DNA from: Grifola frondosa | Lineage: Eukaryota > Basidiomycota > Agaricomycetes > Polyporales > Grifolaceae | DNA length: 64,000 bases | NCBI GenBank assembly: GCA_001683735.1 | Contig: LUGG01000013.1 | Span: 496,001 to 560,000, forward strand | Direction of reading: 5' to 3' | Shown here: one piece after another, positions 44,145-57,441 of the stretch | How the letters are laid out: each line of letters opens with the position of its first letter | Position numbering within the stretch: the first letter of the stretch is position 1 | The notes under the pieces: generated by a model | Told to the model about the DNA's origin: nothing | The model's input: the letters and a program-made list of their open reading frames with translations, nothing else | Databases searched by the model: none | Position numbers and translations under genes: made by a program

Positions 44145-45690
44145 TTAAACCACCTGCATACGGTCTACGTCATCTGCCGGAACCCGACCTCTTGGCTCTG
44201 CAAACATCTCATAAAATTTGGCAGCCTGTTGTCTTTCCCGCTCCCGCTCCCGAGCCTCTCGCATAGCACGTGCCCTCTCAAGCCTTGCAGGATTGTAAAT
44301 CTGTGGAAGTCCATTCCTTCTCAGAATCCGTTCGGACATCCACCAATGCCATTCCTTCTCTGATTTGCCATTCAGCAGAGCCACGATCATGATAGTCATG
44401 TTGTCGGTGCCTACGCCGGCATCGCCATCAAACGTGTCGGGGGCAAGACACAGATCGCAGATTTCCTCGCAGATCTTCTGCAGACCTATTTGCCTAGAGA
44501 GGAGGAATCTGATAGTATCGATAACGTCTTGAGAGCTTAAGCAGTCCCAGATGCCTAGCAGATGGCTGATTATGGTCCCGTAGATGTAAAAAATGCAGTC
44601 TACACTCACCATCACAAGCAAGGACGAGGAATTCGTCTTCACAGGAAATACGATGGTTCTTGATCTCAGGGTCACTGGTGACGGCGTGTAACGTAGGATC
44701 ATGGCCAAGATCCTTGTAGACAAAATCGCCAAGTGATCTTGACATTGCAAGTTTTCCTGTCAGTCGTGATATGAGAGTGTCACAGGATGCAGCAGTGTTT
44801 TCCTTACCATCCACACGACCATCCGTCACACCATGACCGGCAGCCTTGATGCGAGAGTATTCGCCTAACGAGAATCACGTCACAAATGAACTTTCGCAAT
44901 AAATTATACGGCGACACACGTGGATGACCTGGCTTGTGGTCAAAGCTCAATTCCTTCGCCATACCCGCTACACTGAGCACAATCCGGGAGTCACCTGCAT
45001 TCGCCTGTCCCGAAACAAATATCAGTAGATGTCTATGACCAATGACGCGATAATGCGTACCGCATAGATCTCGTTATCACAAGTGACGAGAGCTGCTACA
45101 GCGGCGCATCCTGAACGATCCCTGGCAAATTCCTTCACTAAATGAAGTGGATGGCATATCGAAACTAATCATAGAAAGTGATCCCCCAGCTCACTGGATC
45201 GCATTTCAGCATCTGTTCCTAAAAATGCGTTTCTCAGTGCAGATGGGTATCGTTGACACCGGTATTCATAATCATCGGCTAAGCGGTGGTGGAGCCTCAA
45301 ACCAGCGTACTTTGCGGTCGCATCGCCTTTTTCAAAACGATTTGTCAACACTAAACTATCGAGGTAAAAGGAGACACACCGCCATGACCATCATAAACAG
45401 CAAAAAATGCATTAGGATCGTGTGGCCTGATACTCAATTCAATCGTATGTTGATCTTCTGATGCTGAAAATGCATAACCTGTCAGTGGTATCTCACGGTG
45501 GAAACAGTGTGCAGAGTGTGCAAATTCAAGTGGCTGGAAATGGTTCTACACTCACTTATCCTCCACCCTTGCATCTCTGACACTCCATAGTAATATCTCC
45601 CATCGCTCCCCTGTTGTGTCCGCTTCTCGGTGACTTTCGATTGACGAACCGTTGAGAGAGCAACGTCCCCAAGTTAGTACTTCTGTGACA
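44145..45690 (-). CDS. PP2C-type (PPM family) Ser/Thr protein phosphatase
   Basis: Nine exons on the minus strand. From the 3' end: 44145-44554, 44620-44756, 44818-44864, 44939-45004, 45061-45137, 45195-45326, 45380-45473 and 45556 to about 45690, with GT..AG introns of 53-82 bp that keep the frame. PP2C motifs in order: G-W-R-I-T-S-E-D near the N-terminus, D-G-H-G-G, a G-D-S-R motif, L-A-M-S-R-S-L-G-D, L-A-C-D-G-I-W-D and D-N-M-T. These supply the metal-binding Asp residues. The C-terminus is a charged Arg/Glu helix. The family dephosphorylates stress-kinase targets and needs Mg or Mn. No ATG is found in frame at the expected N-terminus (about 45690), so the first exon or an indel remains unresolved. 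Confidence 0.88.
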
Positions 45691-46031
45691 AACCAGGTAC
45701 TGAAATAATTGATCCCTGCGAAGTGCAACGGAGACGTTGTGAATATATGATTCTCGCCGATTTTACACGACACACCATGAATACTCGATGTTAAATCTGA
45801 TGTATTGAGCGACTTTCGATGTTGCAGCTTGTTGCAGTGGCAGCCAGAAACAAGGTCATATCGATGATCGTTGGGTGATCGTAACGATCACTGCAACGCA
45901 AGTTACCCTTTTAGGCCACTCCTTCCTTATTTATTAGAATCTGACCGTGCAATAATAAAATGAGAATTTGTGTAACAGTTAGGACTAAAAGCACATAGGA
46001 CACTTCTCAACACAATATGCATCCGAACACC

Positions 46032-49000
46032 TCAGAACCCGCTCGCGGTTACGCGGAGCTGCTCCAGCTTTTTGAGCAGTTCTCCCACCGTTCTATCCAG
46101 CTCCCCCGCAATCGCGCTCTGTTTGTTTGCGGGAAGCTGCGCAAATGTCTCGCACAGGTCTCCATCGACTACCCCTTTCACTGGTACGTAGTATCCTCGC
46201 CACGAGAGATGGTCACGGCCCACCAGACTACCTTGCTCCGTCCGCATGTGTTGCTCCAACGTCGAGATGAGATCCACATCCTCCTTCGAGGCGAACGGAA
46301 CCAGGATACCGATGGTGCCATGCAGACCTGTGTACAATAGTACCTCGCGACCGCCGGCGACTAGGGCCACCTTGTGGATGGATGTTACAAGATCGCCCAC
46401 ATGAAAGTGTGCGAGCATGTCGGTCTTATGAGGGGCACCAGCCAAAATGCCCTTCTCATGCAAGATACCCGCGCCGGTGGGGTCGTCGTCGACCTGGTCT
46501 GAAATTTTGGGGTCCAGACGATTGACAAACACGTTGCCGAAACGGTCTCCAGCGACAACCGTATTATAGTCCACCATGGTCGCTGCGCTTATCCAACGCG
46601 GCTGACTGTCGTCCGCGAAGACCAGGAGTCGATTCTCCGGGGGCTTATAAACAGCGAATGATATAGACTCCTGCATGTCTCCAACAAGAATTCTGGAACC
46701 TTGAGTGCTCAAGGTAACGATAGCGGAGCCGAAGTTCTATGTGGACGAAACATCAATGCAAGCTCAACACAAATCTTCTGGTACACACCTTGTTTTCCAC
46801 CTTGCGCAGGAGCTTTTTCTTGCCCATGTCATACAATCTTAGCGACTTTCCCACACCAGCAACGAGCCTGCCTTGGAAAGCCATCACTGCGAGTGGAACA
46901 TCGTTCGTCTCAGTCTACATGGGCGATCAGTCATGGCCTACACCGACACGGAGATATTTGCAAACCTTATGTAACAGTTCCAGGTTCTGTCCATCTTTCA
47001 TGAATCTGTATGTTCTGAGGAACCCACTCGTGCATGAACGGGGAGACAGGAACGTGTCCTGGGCGGTCCCAACGACAAGATGCAGCTCGCCACCCCGTGC
47101 AGCGAAAGGAACAACAGCGATTGAGAATGCCGCCTCATTATGATCCAAGGGAATTACATTGACAGTCTTCGCCTGAATATCTCGTAAGTACGGTACGACA
47201 TTTGAAATTGTGTAACTCACTTCTACGGGATTGATAATACGAATACATGATGCCCAGGTGCCTGCTGGAGCTTTGGGTCGTCCAAAAATCTCCGGAGGAA
47301 GGTTCACGACCTCATCGTCGATCGTCTTTCCTGCTTGCCGCTGGCAATTTGAAGTCAGTATTGTATTACGTGACAGAGATGACATCACTCACCAGCCTTG
47401 CAATGCCTTAGCAGCAGCATCTTCACCCATCACCCGGTGGTCGCCTTCAATCATATAGAACAATCCATTGGTAGGGTGAGATATAAACTTTCGGGGGGTA
47501 GGAGAGAGGGATAGAGTCTTGCTTCAGTTTGGTCCCAAGTTTAGGAATTTGGAAGATCCTGGGAGGAGCCAAGGATGTCAGTATAATGTCGTAGAGAGAA
47601 TTCACAAAAGAAAGGTAGGAATGCAGCTCAGTAGGAACAATTGGTAAATTTTAATCGTTTCGGCATGGTCATTGCTGATTCGATACGATCTCTTATGCAC
47701 ATCGTAGCCACGCAAAATTGCAATCTTGCATACTGAACATAGGGCTCACCTCAGTAAGCTACCGGTTATGCCGATCAGACCTTCCGGGCAGAGCTCAGTA
47801 GAAAAGCTCCACGCATAGTCCAAATTCTCGAAGATCAATGGGGTAAAATGGATGAAGTTTTGGTAAGTGTAGTTGAGCCATGGACGTGACGATAGTGCCA
47901 AAATCCCAGGATTGCGTTGAACCTGTACACGGACTAGACGGATGGGGCGCGTACCCAAGAACCTACGATGATCTAGTGAGAGACAGTTAATTGGTATATG
48001 ATCGCGTCACATACCTCGTCCGTGTATCAGTAAGCTGACCATTGACTGGGTCAAGCACAGTCCGCAACAGAACGCCATTCTGAAGACCGATATTGACGAA
48101 TGTTGTCGGCTGTGACTTATTAATACCAGCATCAAGCATATCGGCAATGCAAATTGCGGACGGAGGGGCGGTCAACGCTTGCAAACTGATCGTCTCCAGC
48201 GTGCTCTCAGGGTCAAGTGAGACTATCCGAACAGTCTGATCCTCACATCCAACAGCCTGCGAGGTTGAAAATATCAGCAAAGTGTCTAGAAAAGCTGTCG
48301 CAAACACATACCAGATATGGCGTTCGCTGCCGTCCTTCGGGTACCTCTGCAATACTCAGTGCCAGTACGGTGCTACCCATGCCTTTCTGTCTTGATATTC
48401 ATTGAGTTGTCCGTCCAGATCCAGTTCGAAATAGACCAATTCTGCCGTGCTGAGAGCCACCACGACCTGTCGCTTATTGGTGGTTGCGCAGACGATCGTA
48501 CCCCCTTGTGGTACTCTCCATTCCGTCACATGCCGGTCAGCAAGGACATGACGAATTCCATGAGGATGGACCTGTAACAAAGCGTCTGGACCGATTTGCT
48601 GCACTGCAAGTGTTGGAGCAGATGATAGGAAACCGGTGTCTTGCACTTCCTCGATGTTCTCGCCAATGCGCAGAACGAGGGTACCGTTGACGAATGACAA
48701 AAGATGTATGAATCAAAAGCATCTAAGAGAAAATCGTTAATTTGCCTAACATTCTCAACATGAAGGGGAAACCACTCACCATCCTCCTTTAATTTTGTGG
48801 TCCAGACAGCATTAGGAATACTAGGAAGATCGGAACTAACGACCTCTTCCACCTCCAATCCGTGACGAAGTGTTCTTAGAGTGCTCCGCGCACCGCGGCC
48901 GCACGCAGTGAAGATCTGTGGTGTATCGGAATTCGGAAGGAGATTCATCACTTTGGAGTCAATAATGGGACACAGGGATTCGATCTCATCGACAAGTGTG

Positions 49001-50443
49001 AGGTTGTCCAGAGCTCGTGGCCGGAAATATGCACGTGGTAATGGGGAAGTAGGGTCCGCCATACCAAACGATGCGTAGGATGCTGAGCTGAACTCGGGCT
49101 CATTATCGTCATCTCCAAGTTTCTGGAATTGATAGAGGTAACTGGAAGATATTTTACTTCAGTAATTCAAAAAGCACTGCAGATAGTAGAAGGACGCAAC
49201 TGGTTTCCAAATTCGGACGCTACAAAAAGGAATCCAGACTTTAAGATACACAAGCTAGATGCCACAGGAACAGTATCAAAATACTTGATTTTAAGAGACT
49301 TCACGTCCTGCTCCTCATGCTCAATGGTGACTTTATAGAGGTCGCCTTCCTCACTTTGCAGCAGGAAAAAGAAAGCGCCCTAGAACGGTGCATCAATAAT
49401 TTGAAGACCCAATACTAGGGATTAGCGCGCACCTTCATCTTGTGCATCACAGCGGCTGTGATGATTAGACCACGATCAGGATCCTGTAGAGGGTGGTCTC
49501 GTCGAGGAATTGGCACACGGTGCTGCGGTGCATCCATGTGTCGGTAGATGATGTGATCCTCACAACACACTAACACACCAGATGGTCCATCATATCGGTC
49601 TGATGAGGCTAGTTGACCACCCGGAACTTGTACAAGCATATTTGCCCGAGGATCTGTTGGTTCGCTCCATTTCCTGATGACATGATTCAGACCGAGATCG
49701 AGCTCGTAATACGTCAGCATCTGTGCGCTGTCATTCAGCTTGGCAGCACATAAAACCTGTTTAAGACGAACCTTTTCCGCATTATTGAATGCCTCTCCAG
49801 TAGGGTCCTGGTCCGACTCGGAATAATCCACCTCCAGCGCGGCATAAGTGGGGTTCTCGAACCCAACGTCCAACCCAACGATATGATGGATATGGAATTA
49901 TTTTTGTGGGCCTCGAGTGGGGATGAAATGGTCAAATTGGCAGCCGCATCTCTGTTCAGGATGTAGACAAGTTTCGCCTTTTCCACCGCAGATATCATGA
50001 CACTCCTTCCTTTTGGGTCAGTAGCCAAGTACTGACCAGGAACGATTCGACGTGCTCCAGATTTGCCAAATGTCTCCTGATGTATCTTCACAAAGCTGCT
50101 TGTTTTTGGATCGTAATCCAGAATTATGATACGTCCTGAATCAGACCCCACGACCGCATAATCTGAATGTATGATGTAGGCATATTGGAGTATTGCAATA
50201 TGATAACATGTGCTCACCTTTGGTTCCACCCGTCAAACGGAAGGCTGCAAGAGAACGAATGCAGCCAAACACATCGCTCGCGATCACGGTCAGAACCTTT
50301 CCGCTCTGCACATCTGGCCTCAGGAGTTCTAGGCGAGTCCCCCTGGATACAATGATCTCCTGTTGTCTGGAACCAGAGAAATTGCCCGCGATGGCATGCG
50401 TAATGGCTGTGGGCGGCTGAAGGGTCAAGTTATACAAGTGCAT
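46032..50443 (-). CDS. Splicing factor 3b subunit 3 (Rse1/SF3B3)
   Basis: Starts with ATG at 50443 (M-H-L-Y-N-L-T-L) and ends at 46032 with a Leu-rich helix. Exons match the whole family: G-S-D-S-G-R-I near the N-terminus, D-P-T-G-E-A, P-S-G-V-L-V-C, A-C-G-R-G, Y-T-P-R-K-F, L-V-V-G-T-A, and near the C-terminus H-F-H-V-G-D and G-R-D-H-L-S. Rse1 is a WD40-like triple propeller protein of the U2 snRNP that helps recognise the branch site, and it is essential in fungi. Three single-base deletions relative to the reading frame occur near 49890, 48695 and 48385. For an essential single-copy gene these are more likely sequence errors than real mutations. At least eight introns of 48-90 bp are present. 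Confidence 0.93.
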
Positions 50444-50677
50444 TATGATATCAATACAGAACCCTGTCGAGCAGAGATACCAGAGCAGAAGCAGACCGGA
50501 TGCAGAATATATGAACTGCTGGCGTAAGGCGAATCGAAGATGCCCGGCTTGCGCGAAAAGAGGATGTACGGGGCTTACTGAGTTATGGGCAACGCCTTCA
50601 AAGTTTGACCACGTGACTATCCGAATTATATCATCATTCTGCAGTCCTGAGTTGAACTGTGCTAAAATTCTGAAACT
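50444..50677. promoter_or_regulatory. Shared divergent promoter of RSE1 and UTP25
   Basis: Only 234 bp separate the two start codons, which face away from each other. Both genes encode parts of essential RNA-processing machines. No TATA box is obvious; a GGGGCTTACTGAG stretch and several short AT-rich motifs are present. Confidence 0.5.
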
Positions 50678-53179
50678 ATGGCTATCGATAGTGGAAGCTC
50701 GCCCACTACGCGTCTTCTGACGCTGCTGAATGTCTCTGCTACAAAAGCTGGAAAACGGAAAAGGACGTTCGAGGACTCAAAACCGACCGAGAAACTCAAC
50801 AAGCGACGTGCAGTCCAATTTGCTGCAGCGGGAGAAGATAACGATGCATCGTCTGCAGAACAGTGTATTGAAAGTCAAGAACAAGAAACATCTGTCGAAA
50901 CAGCTACAGAACGAGACGAAGAGGACTTGGAGGATGGTCCGCAAGGTAGAGTCGCTCTCATGTCCCACTTTCGTTCAGTGCTGAGGGCAGAATATAGATA
51001 AAACGGATCCATACGAAGAACACTTTGGTGCGAAATCGATGCTATGTACAGAGACCGCTCGAGAAGCAGTGGCGCGGCGTGCATGGTCAGCGTCGAGGAG
51101 AAGATGTGGCAAGCTGGGAAACGTTGTGGAGTCGCTTCCAGTGGGATCTGAAAGTTCTGATGGATTAACGGAACCTCATGTACGTTTGAGTTCTTTAAAT
51201 TGCATTCATTGTGGACCTTGCTCACTTCAATAGCTCTCTGAAAAACTAAAAACGGCTTTGAAAGCACGACAGACGAAGTTACCTCGAGGTATTTAGCCTA
51301 GTTTCTTCCTTCGTACCCATCGATCTGAATTTGCTGAACAGAGGGTGGTTCAGCTACAAAATGATTTTTTGTCCATGCTGGCATCTCACCGTGACCTCAA
51401 TATCACCCGCTTATCAATGGATACCCACCCGAGTCTGCGCGAAATATTAACTTTGCATGCTCTCAACCATATCACAAAGTATGTCATGTTTCTACGTATC
51501 ACTAGCCATCTCTGAATGAAATTAGAAAGCGTCGTCGTGTTCTCAAGAACAACGAGCGCATCGCACATGCGTCAAAATCAGGTGCTGAAGCACCAGAAGA
51601 TGTTCAGGACCAAGGGTTCACCCGTCCCTCCGTCTTGATCCTCTTACCCTTCCGCTCCTTCGCCTTGAGATGGTTGGATGCACTCATCGCATACACTCCT
51701 TCGCCCACGTATCAGATCGAGAACCACTCGCGATTCCAAGCCGAGTACGGCTTGCCTCCGAGCGCAATAGACAAACTGGCCACTGCAGACCCTGGGACTT
51801 ACCCGCCTGACCATGTGGAGATGTTCAAGGGAAACGTTGATGATAGCTTCAGAGTAGGCGTGAAGCTTACAAGAAAGAGTGTAAAATTGTTCTCAGAGTT
51901 CTACGGATGTGATCTCATCATCGCTAGCCCATTGGGCTTGCGAATGTCTATTGAGAAGGAGAAGTATGTGGTAATCAATTTTCCTATCTAGTATAATTTA
52001 AACATTGACTTTTAATTAGCAGCGCGGATTTCCTCTCGTCAATTGAGATTTTAATAGTCGATCAGTTGGATGCATTAACAATGCAGAACTGGGAGCATCT
52101 TCAAGTATGTTTACTTTGCTTTCGTTGATGTTGCAATTTATCTTTCCTGCGCAGTTTGTCTTCTCCCATTTGAACCAACTGCCCAAGGAGTCGCACGATG
52201 TTGATTTTTCCCGCATAAAACCATGGTATCTCGAAGGGCAGTAAGTGCATCTTTTGCACTTTGCATTTCATCTGCTGCATCACGGTCTTTCCAGTGCACC
52301 GTATCTTCGACAGACCGTTCTCCTATCCGCATACGAGACTCCCGAGACACGCGCCTTGTTCAACAATTGTCTTAAGAATGTCGCTGGTAAAGTCAGAACA
52401 GAGAGAAAGTGGGCACCTGTGGATGTGCCCGAGGGAATCGACCAGGTGAGTTGCAGTGCTTGACATGTCTGCCATTTGGCGTATCTGATACTGTACAGAA
52501 TTTTGTGCAATTCGACTGCGGTAACTCCAAGGAGGAGCCAGATAAACGGTTCGAGTACTTTACGACTCAGGTGAGAACATTTGGATATCTCTCATACGTC
52601 CTCAATTACCGTTCATTACAGATGCTACCGGCCATCCTGAAATCTGCAGTGCAGAGTATCAACACTGCGATTTTCATTCCATCCTCATTTGATTTCATAC
52701 GGGTACAAAATTATTTCCGCAAGAACGTTGGCGCTTCGTTTGCTGTTTTATCTGAGTGAGCCTTATATTACGGCCTTTCCACTGCAATATGTGCTTATGC
52801 ACCCATAGATATGCATCGAATCAGGACATCTCTCGCGCCCGTCAGGCGTTTTTCGGTGGAAAGAAAGCATTCTTGCTCATTAGCGAGCGTTTTCATTTCT
52901 TCCGAAGGTATGTTCAAATCAGAGCAGCTGTAAATAATTCTCATGTTTTCTATCATTCACAGGTACAAAATCAGAGGCATTCGCAACCTCGTTTTCTATG
53001 GTCCTCCAGGCCACCCCCAATTCTACACAGAATTCCTTTCCTACCCGTTCTTGGACGAGGGTGTTGAAGCTTCCGATATTACATGTCGCGTGCTTTACTC
53101 GAAGTATGACTGGCTGCGCTTGGAAAGGATAGCTGGGACAGAGGGCGCTTCTGAGTTGATCAAGCGGGGCCGTTTGTAG
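50678..53179 (+). CDS. U3 snoRNA-associated protein Utp25 (DEF homologue)
   Basis: ATG at 50678, stop at 53179, about 11 exons with consistent frames throughout. The N-terminus is acidic and Lys-rich. A degenerate DEAD-helicase-like fold follows: [11 protein letters not shown] corresponds to motif Ia, an I-V-D-Q motif replaces DEAD, and L-S-A-Y-E-T-P-E lies in the place of SAT. The second half has G-A-S-F-A-V-L-S-E and [11 protein letters not shown], both typical of the family. Utp25 works in the small-subunit processome for 18S rRNA maturation in the nucleolus. No lesion was found. Confidence 0.92.
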
Positions 53180-53392
53180 ACATGAGAGATCTCAATACTT
53201 ATACTTTTCTCGTGTAGTCTCTCGACCACCGAGAGCGACAGTCCACGATCCTATCACGTGATCGCGACGCGTAAAGTCCGACTACGCGACGCGCCGAGTC
53301 TTTTCAACACTCTTCGAACTGTACCACTACTATCATTTACCCTGCTTGAATACCTGATAACATTTAAATCTCATTGGAAGACACTTAACCTT

Positions 53393-56300
53393 ATGAGGGT
53401 CCTGTGTGTGGCAGAAAAGCCGTCGATCGCGAAGGCGATCACCCAAATTCTTTCTGGAGGTCAATTTAGCACAGTGAGCCACGATTCTATGCTTTTTGCG
53501 AATTTTCTTAATGTTCGCAGCGTCCAACTGGAAATAATTATACCAAAAACTTCGACTTCGACTACCCTCAGAGCAATGCTTTCTTCACGGTCACCTCAGT
53601 CAGTGGTCATCTCATGGAATACAACTTCCATGAGACACACGCCAAATGGAACTCCTGCGATCCTCTCGCACTTTTCGACGCCCCGATCAAAACCTTCATC
53701 AAAGATGACCTAAAGGCTATCGCGCAGAACCTGAGAAACGAAGCCAAACGCTCCCAGAGATTGATGATATGGACAGACTGTGACAGAGAAGGAGAGAACA
53801 TTGGTGCGGAAATTGCAGATGTGTGTCGGAAGGCTCAGCGAAACATCGTTGTGAAGCGGGCAAGGTTCAGCGCAATCATTGCACAGTACGTATTCCATCC
53901 TCTGGGCTACCTTTGATGGCGCTCATTCCAAACAGGCAAATTCACAACGCTGCGCAACATCCGGTCGAATTGGACATGGCTCAAGCAAAAGCTGTAGAGG
54001 CCAGGATAATGCTGGATCTGAGGATTGGGTCCGCGTTCACACGATTGCAAACGCTCAATCTGCAACCTCGCTTTGATGTGCTCAAGGAAGTGATCTCATA
54101 CGGTAGTCGTTTTGCGGACTTTATGATTGTTTCCTCCTAACATTACGTTCCAAATAGGTCCTTGTCAATTCCCTACTCTGGGTTTCGTAGTGTCTCGCTA
54201 CAATCAGGTGAAGGAGTTTGTCCCAGAGTTGTTTTGGTATATATTCTTGTCTCTCAGCCGTCAGTCATCGTCGGGACGTCCAGCTGAAGAGACTGTCTTC
54301 ACTTGGAGGAGAGGTCACATGTTTGAATTTGATGCGGCTATAAATCTATATGAAGCTGTGCTCGATGCACCGGTAGCACGCGTCGCAAAGGTTACAACAA
54401 AGGATACCAAGAAATGGTTCGTATTCCTCTCGCGGTCGTGCTGTCCTTGCTAAAAAGGACGTAGGAAACCTCTACCGCTGACTACAGTGGAACTTCAAAA
54501 AGCAGGATCAAGGCTGTTGAAGATTTCGCCGAAGAAGGTTTTGGATGTACGCATTTTGTCCACCGTATGACTACATCATCTCTCACATCACTTGTAGATC
54601 GCGGAGCGTCTCTACCAGCAGGGATTCCTATCCTATCCTCGCACGGAAACGGATCAATTCGACGCCCAATTCGATTTCATGACTTTGATTGGGAAGCAGA
54701 CTGCGGATACGGAATGGGGTACTTTCGCTACATCGTATGTCATATCTGAGGATTGACTCTGTCGATGGCACTGACATCTCTTTAATAGGTTGCAGAACGG
54801 AGGCTTTGGTACCCCGAGGAAGGGAAAGAAGGACGACAAGGCACATCCACCGATTCATCCGACGGCGCATGCTCCAGCTCTCGGCGGTGATGAAAAACGG
54901 GTGTACGAGTACATCGCGCGACGTTTCCTTGCCTGTTGCTCCAAGGACGCCCTCGGCTGGGAGACAACTGTGGACGTGGAGTATGGCAGCGAATATTTCT
55001 ATGCAACAGGTCCGTGGCAGCTCTTAGGTGTGATTCGGACGCGGCGTTTATTCATTCCCGTGCTCAGGTTTGATCATCAGAGAACGCAACTATTTGGACG
55101 TCTTCACATATGATAAATGGTCGGATAAGGAGTTGCCAAACTTCCAGGAAGGCGAGGAATTCGTCCCCACCGTCTGTGAACTGAAGGAAGGACAAACATC
55201 CAAACCCAATTTTTGACCGAGGCGGATTTGGTGACCTTGATGGATAAGAACGGAATCGGTGCGTACGATAACATGAAGTCCGGGGACGATCGCCCAGCTT
55301 ACTGCAGTACCGTTGTTTCACAGGAACGGATGCGACTATTGCCCAACATATTCAAACTGTGGTGGATCGTAACTATGTCATCGAACGCATGCAAGGTGCT
55401 ACGAAGTACCTCATTCCATCCACGCTCGGCATCGGCCTTGTAGAGGGCTACAACGAGATCGGTTTCGATCGAAGCCTCAGCAAGCCTCAGCTCCGACGTG
55501 AGGTCTGTCCTGTATTCTCAAATACTTGAATTCTGTGACAATAACTCGTGTTATCCAGACCGAACGCCGCATCGTTGGGATATGCGAAGGTACCACGACT
55601 ATGCACGAGATGCTGACCGAAAGCATCGAGCAGTACAAGGAGATGTTTATGCGGACGAAGATCGAGTTCCAGAAGCTCGTTCAGGTATGTTGGGAGGTCT
55701 CTCTCGTGCGCTCGTTATGTTCAGACGTGATATAGAGCGTCGGGAACCGCATACAGGGCAACGGCAACGGGGCCGACCTTGACATTGATCTCGGTGACAA
55801 TGACAATGGAGACGGCGGGAACGGCGGACGCGGAGGCGGTAGAGGCAGGGGCCGAGGAAGAGGGCCGAGGCCGAGGTGGCTCTGGTGCTGGCGGGAGAGG
55901 GGGCGGTAATGACGACGGGGGTGGTAATGAAGGCGGAGGCGGAAGCGGAACGACCGCGCGGGAGGAAGGGGTTCCCGAAGAGGTGCGCGTGGCGGCTCAA
56001 TTCGAGGGGTGTCTTCTAGAGGCAGGCGTGGACGGGGTGGCACGAATAGCGCCCAGCCATCAGCACCCCCGCCTCCCGCAGATGAAGATGACGACAGCGA
56101 TCAATGTAGGTGATCCCCAAGTTCTCAGCTTTTTCATCGTTGATCAGGCTGCTTTCAGACTGGGACGATCCCCCCCAACCGCCTCCCCCGCCACAGCCTG
56201 TTCGTGCGCCCAGGAGCGCTCCTGTGGCGACAAATGTCCCCATGTGCGACTGCAAAGTGCCTGCTGTTGAGCGGACTGTGACAAAAGAAAGCGTTAACAA

Positions 56301-57105
56301 AGGACGACGTTTCTACTGTTGCGGCAATGTTCCATCCTGCACTTTTTTCTTGTTCGCTGACGGGCCATCGTCGGTATCGACCAGTTTTCAGGCGGCCTCT
56401 TCGACTGCTGCATCAGGCTCAAAGGTCATCCCAGCGAAGCGACCGTTCAGCGAGGCTCGGATACCCGGTGACTTCGCGCCATCGGAGAGTTTTGGAAGTC
56501 GAGCTGGCGGCGCGCCGGGAGAATGTTTCAACGTTGGAATTTTTCTTGCTCCCTGTTGTTTGCTCCACGCTGACTCTTTATCGCAGTGTGGACGGGAAGG
56601 ACACTGGATGACCTGTGAGCTTGTCATGTTGTCATTGAAGCTGCGAAGCACTGACACGTCTCGTTAGCTTGTCCACACCCGCCGAAGCGAGGCAAGAGCT
56701 TCGGAACGAATTCGGGCAACATCTCGGGGCGTGTTTTACGTGTGGCAAAGAGGGACATATGAGCAGCTGTATGTGCATTTGTTATGCCGAATGCATACCG
56801 TCCTTACACCCACCCTGCAGCTTGTCCGCACAAGAATGCTGACCGGAGGACGAACCAGACGCATGCTAGCGGGATAATATGCTTCACGTGCAACGAACCA
56901 GGCCATTATAGTAACGGTCGGTTTCCACTAATTTTTCAAGCTGCCGAACTTGGCATGTTGACGTGTATGCAGCTTGTCCATCAACAAGTGCTGGGTTGAG
57001 CAGGTCTGGCTCCAAAGCAGGGAAGAGAGGCCGTGGTCGAGGTGCTAAGACCGCAAGTAGCCGAGGAAAAAAAAGTCAAGTTTTGCTGCCGCGGATGATT
57101 ATTAG
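53393..57105 (+). CDS. DNA topoisomerase III (type IA) with GRF and CCHC zinc modules
   Basis: ATG at 53393 (M-R-V-L-C-V-A-E-K-P-S-I-A-K). Toprim motifs appear as S-G-H-L-M-E and D-C-D-R-E-G-E. The catalytic Tyr lies in L-S-Y-P-R-T-E-T-D near 54635. The H-P-P-I-H-P-T and D-K-N-G-I-G-T motifs of the family follow. After a Gly/Arg-rich linker come a GRF zinc finger (C-D-C.., N-K-G-R-R-F-Y-C) and three CCHC knuckles. Top3 decatenates recombination intermediates with an Sgs1/BLM helicase. One-base losses are visible in a T run at 55210, a G run near 56726 and an A run near 57070, and the linker (55870-55960) changes frame twice. The most likely true end is the TAG at 57103-57105. Confidence 0.93.
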
Positions 57106-57221
57106 GTTCTTTGTCCGATGAACGTTCGTTGAACGGCACTACAATGTAACTCGTGTAAGATAATGGTGCATTAGACGTGTCAAACACTGTCTAGTATATA
57201 TAATGAATGCAAACCAACATC

Positions 57222-57295
57222 GGGTCGGTGGCGTAGTTGGTTATCGCATCTGTCTAACACACAGAAGGTCCTCAGTTCGATCCTGGGCCGACTCA
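57222..57295 (+). tRNA. tRNA-Val (anticodon AAC)
   Basis: 74 nt, folds completely: acceptor GGGTCGG with CCGACTC (one G-U), D arm GCG/CGC, anticodon arm TCTGT/ACAGA with loop CTAACAC, variable AGGTC, T arm CTCAG/CTGGG with loop TTCGATC, discriminator A. The anticodon AAC reads valine codons. No intron. It lies 117 bp past TOP3 on the same strand. Confidence 0.96.
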
Positions 57296-57296
57296 C

Positions 57297-57301
57297 TTTT
57301 T
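57297..57301 (+). terminator. Pol III terminator of tRNA-Val
   Basis: TTTTT begins 2 nt after the tRNA discriminator base, the usual Pol III stop signal. Confidence 0.85.
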
Positions 57302-57441
57302 ACATTTATTCCTTGTGAAAATGACTACGTAACAATCCATGTATGAGAACTTGGGAGGCTTCGGAAGCGCGGTCAAACAGTCGCTGTATGGATGAAATTA
57401 AGACACGGTAACGACTTTATAGTTGCATAACGGAACTTACT

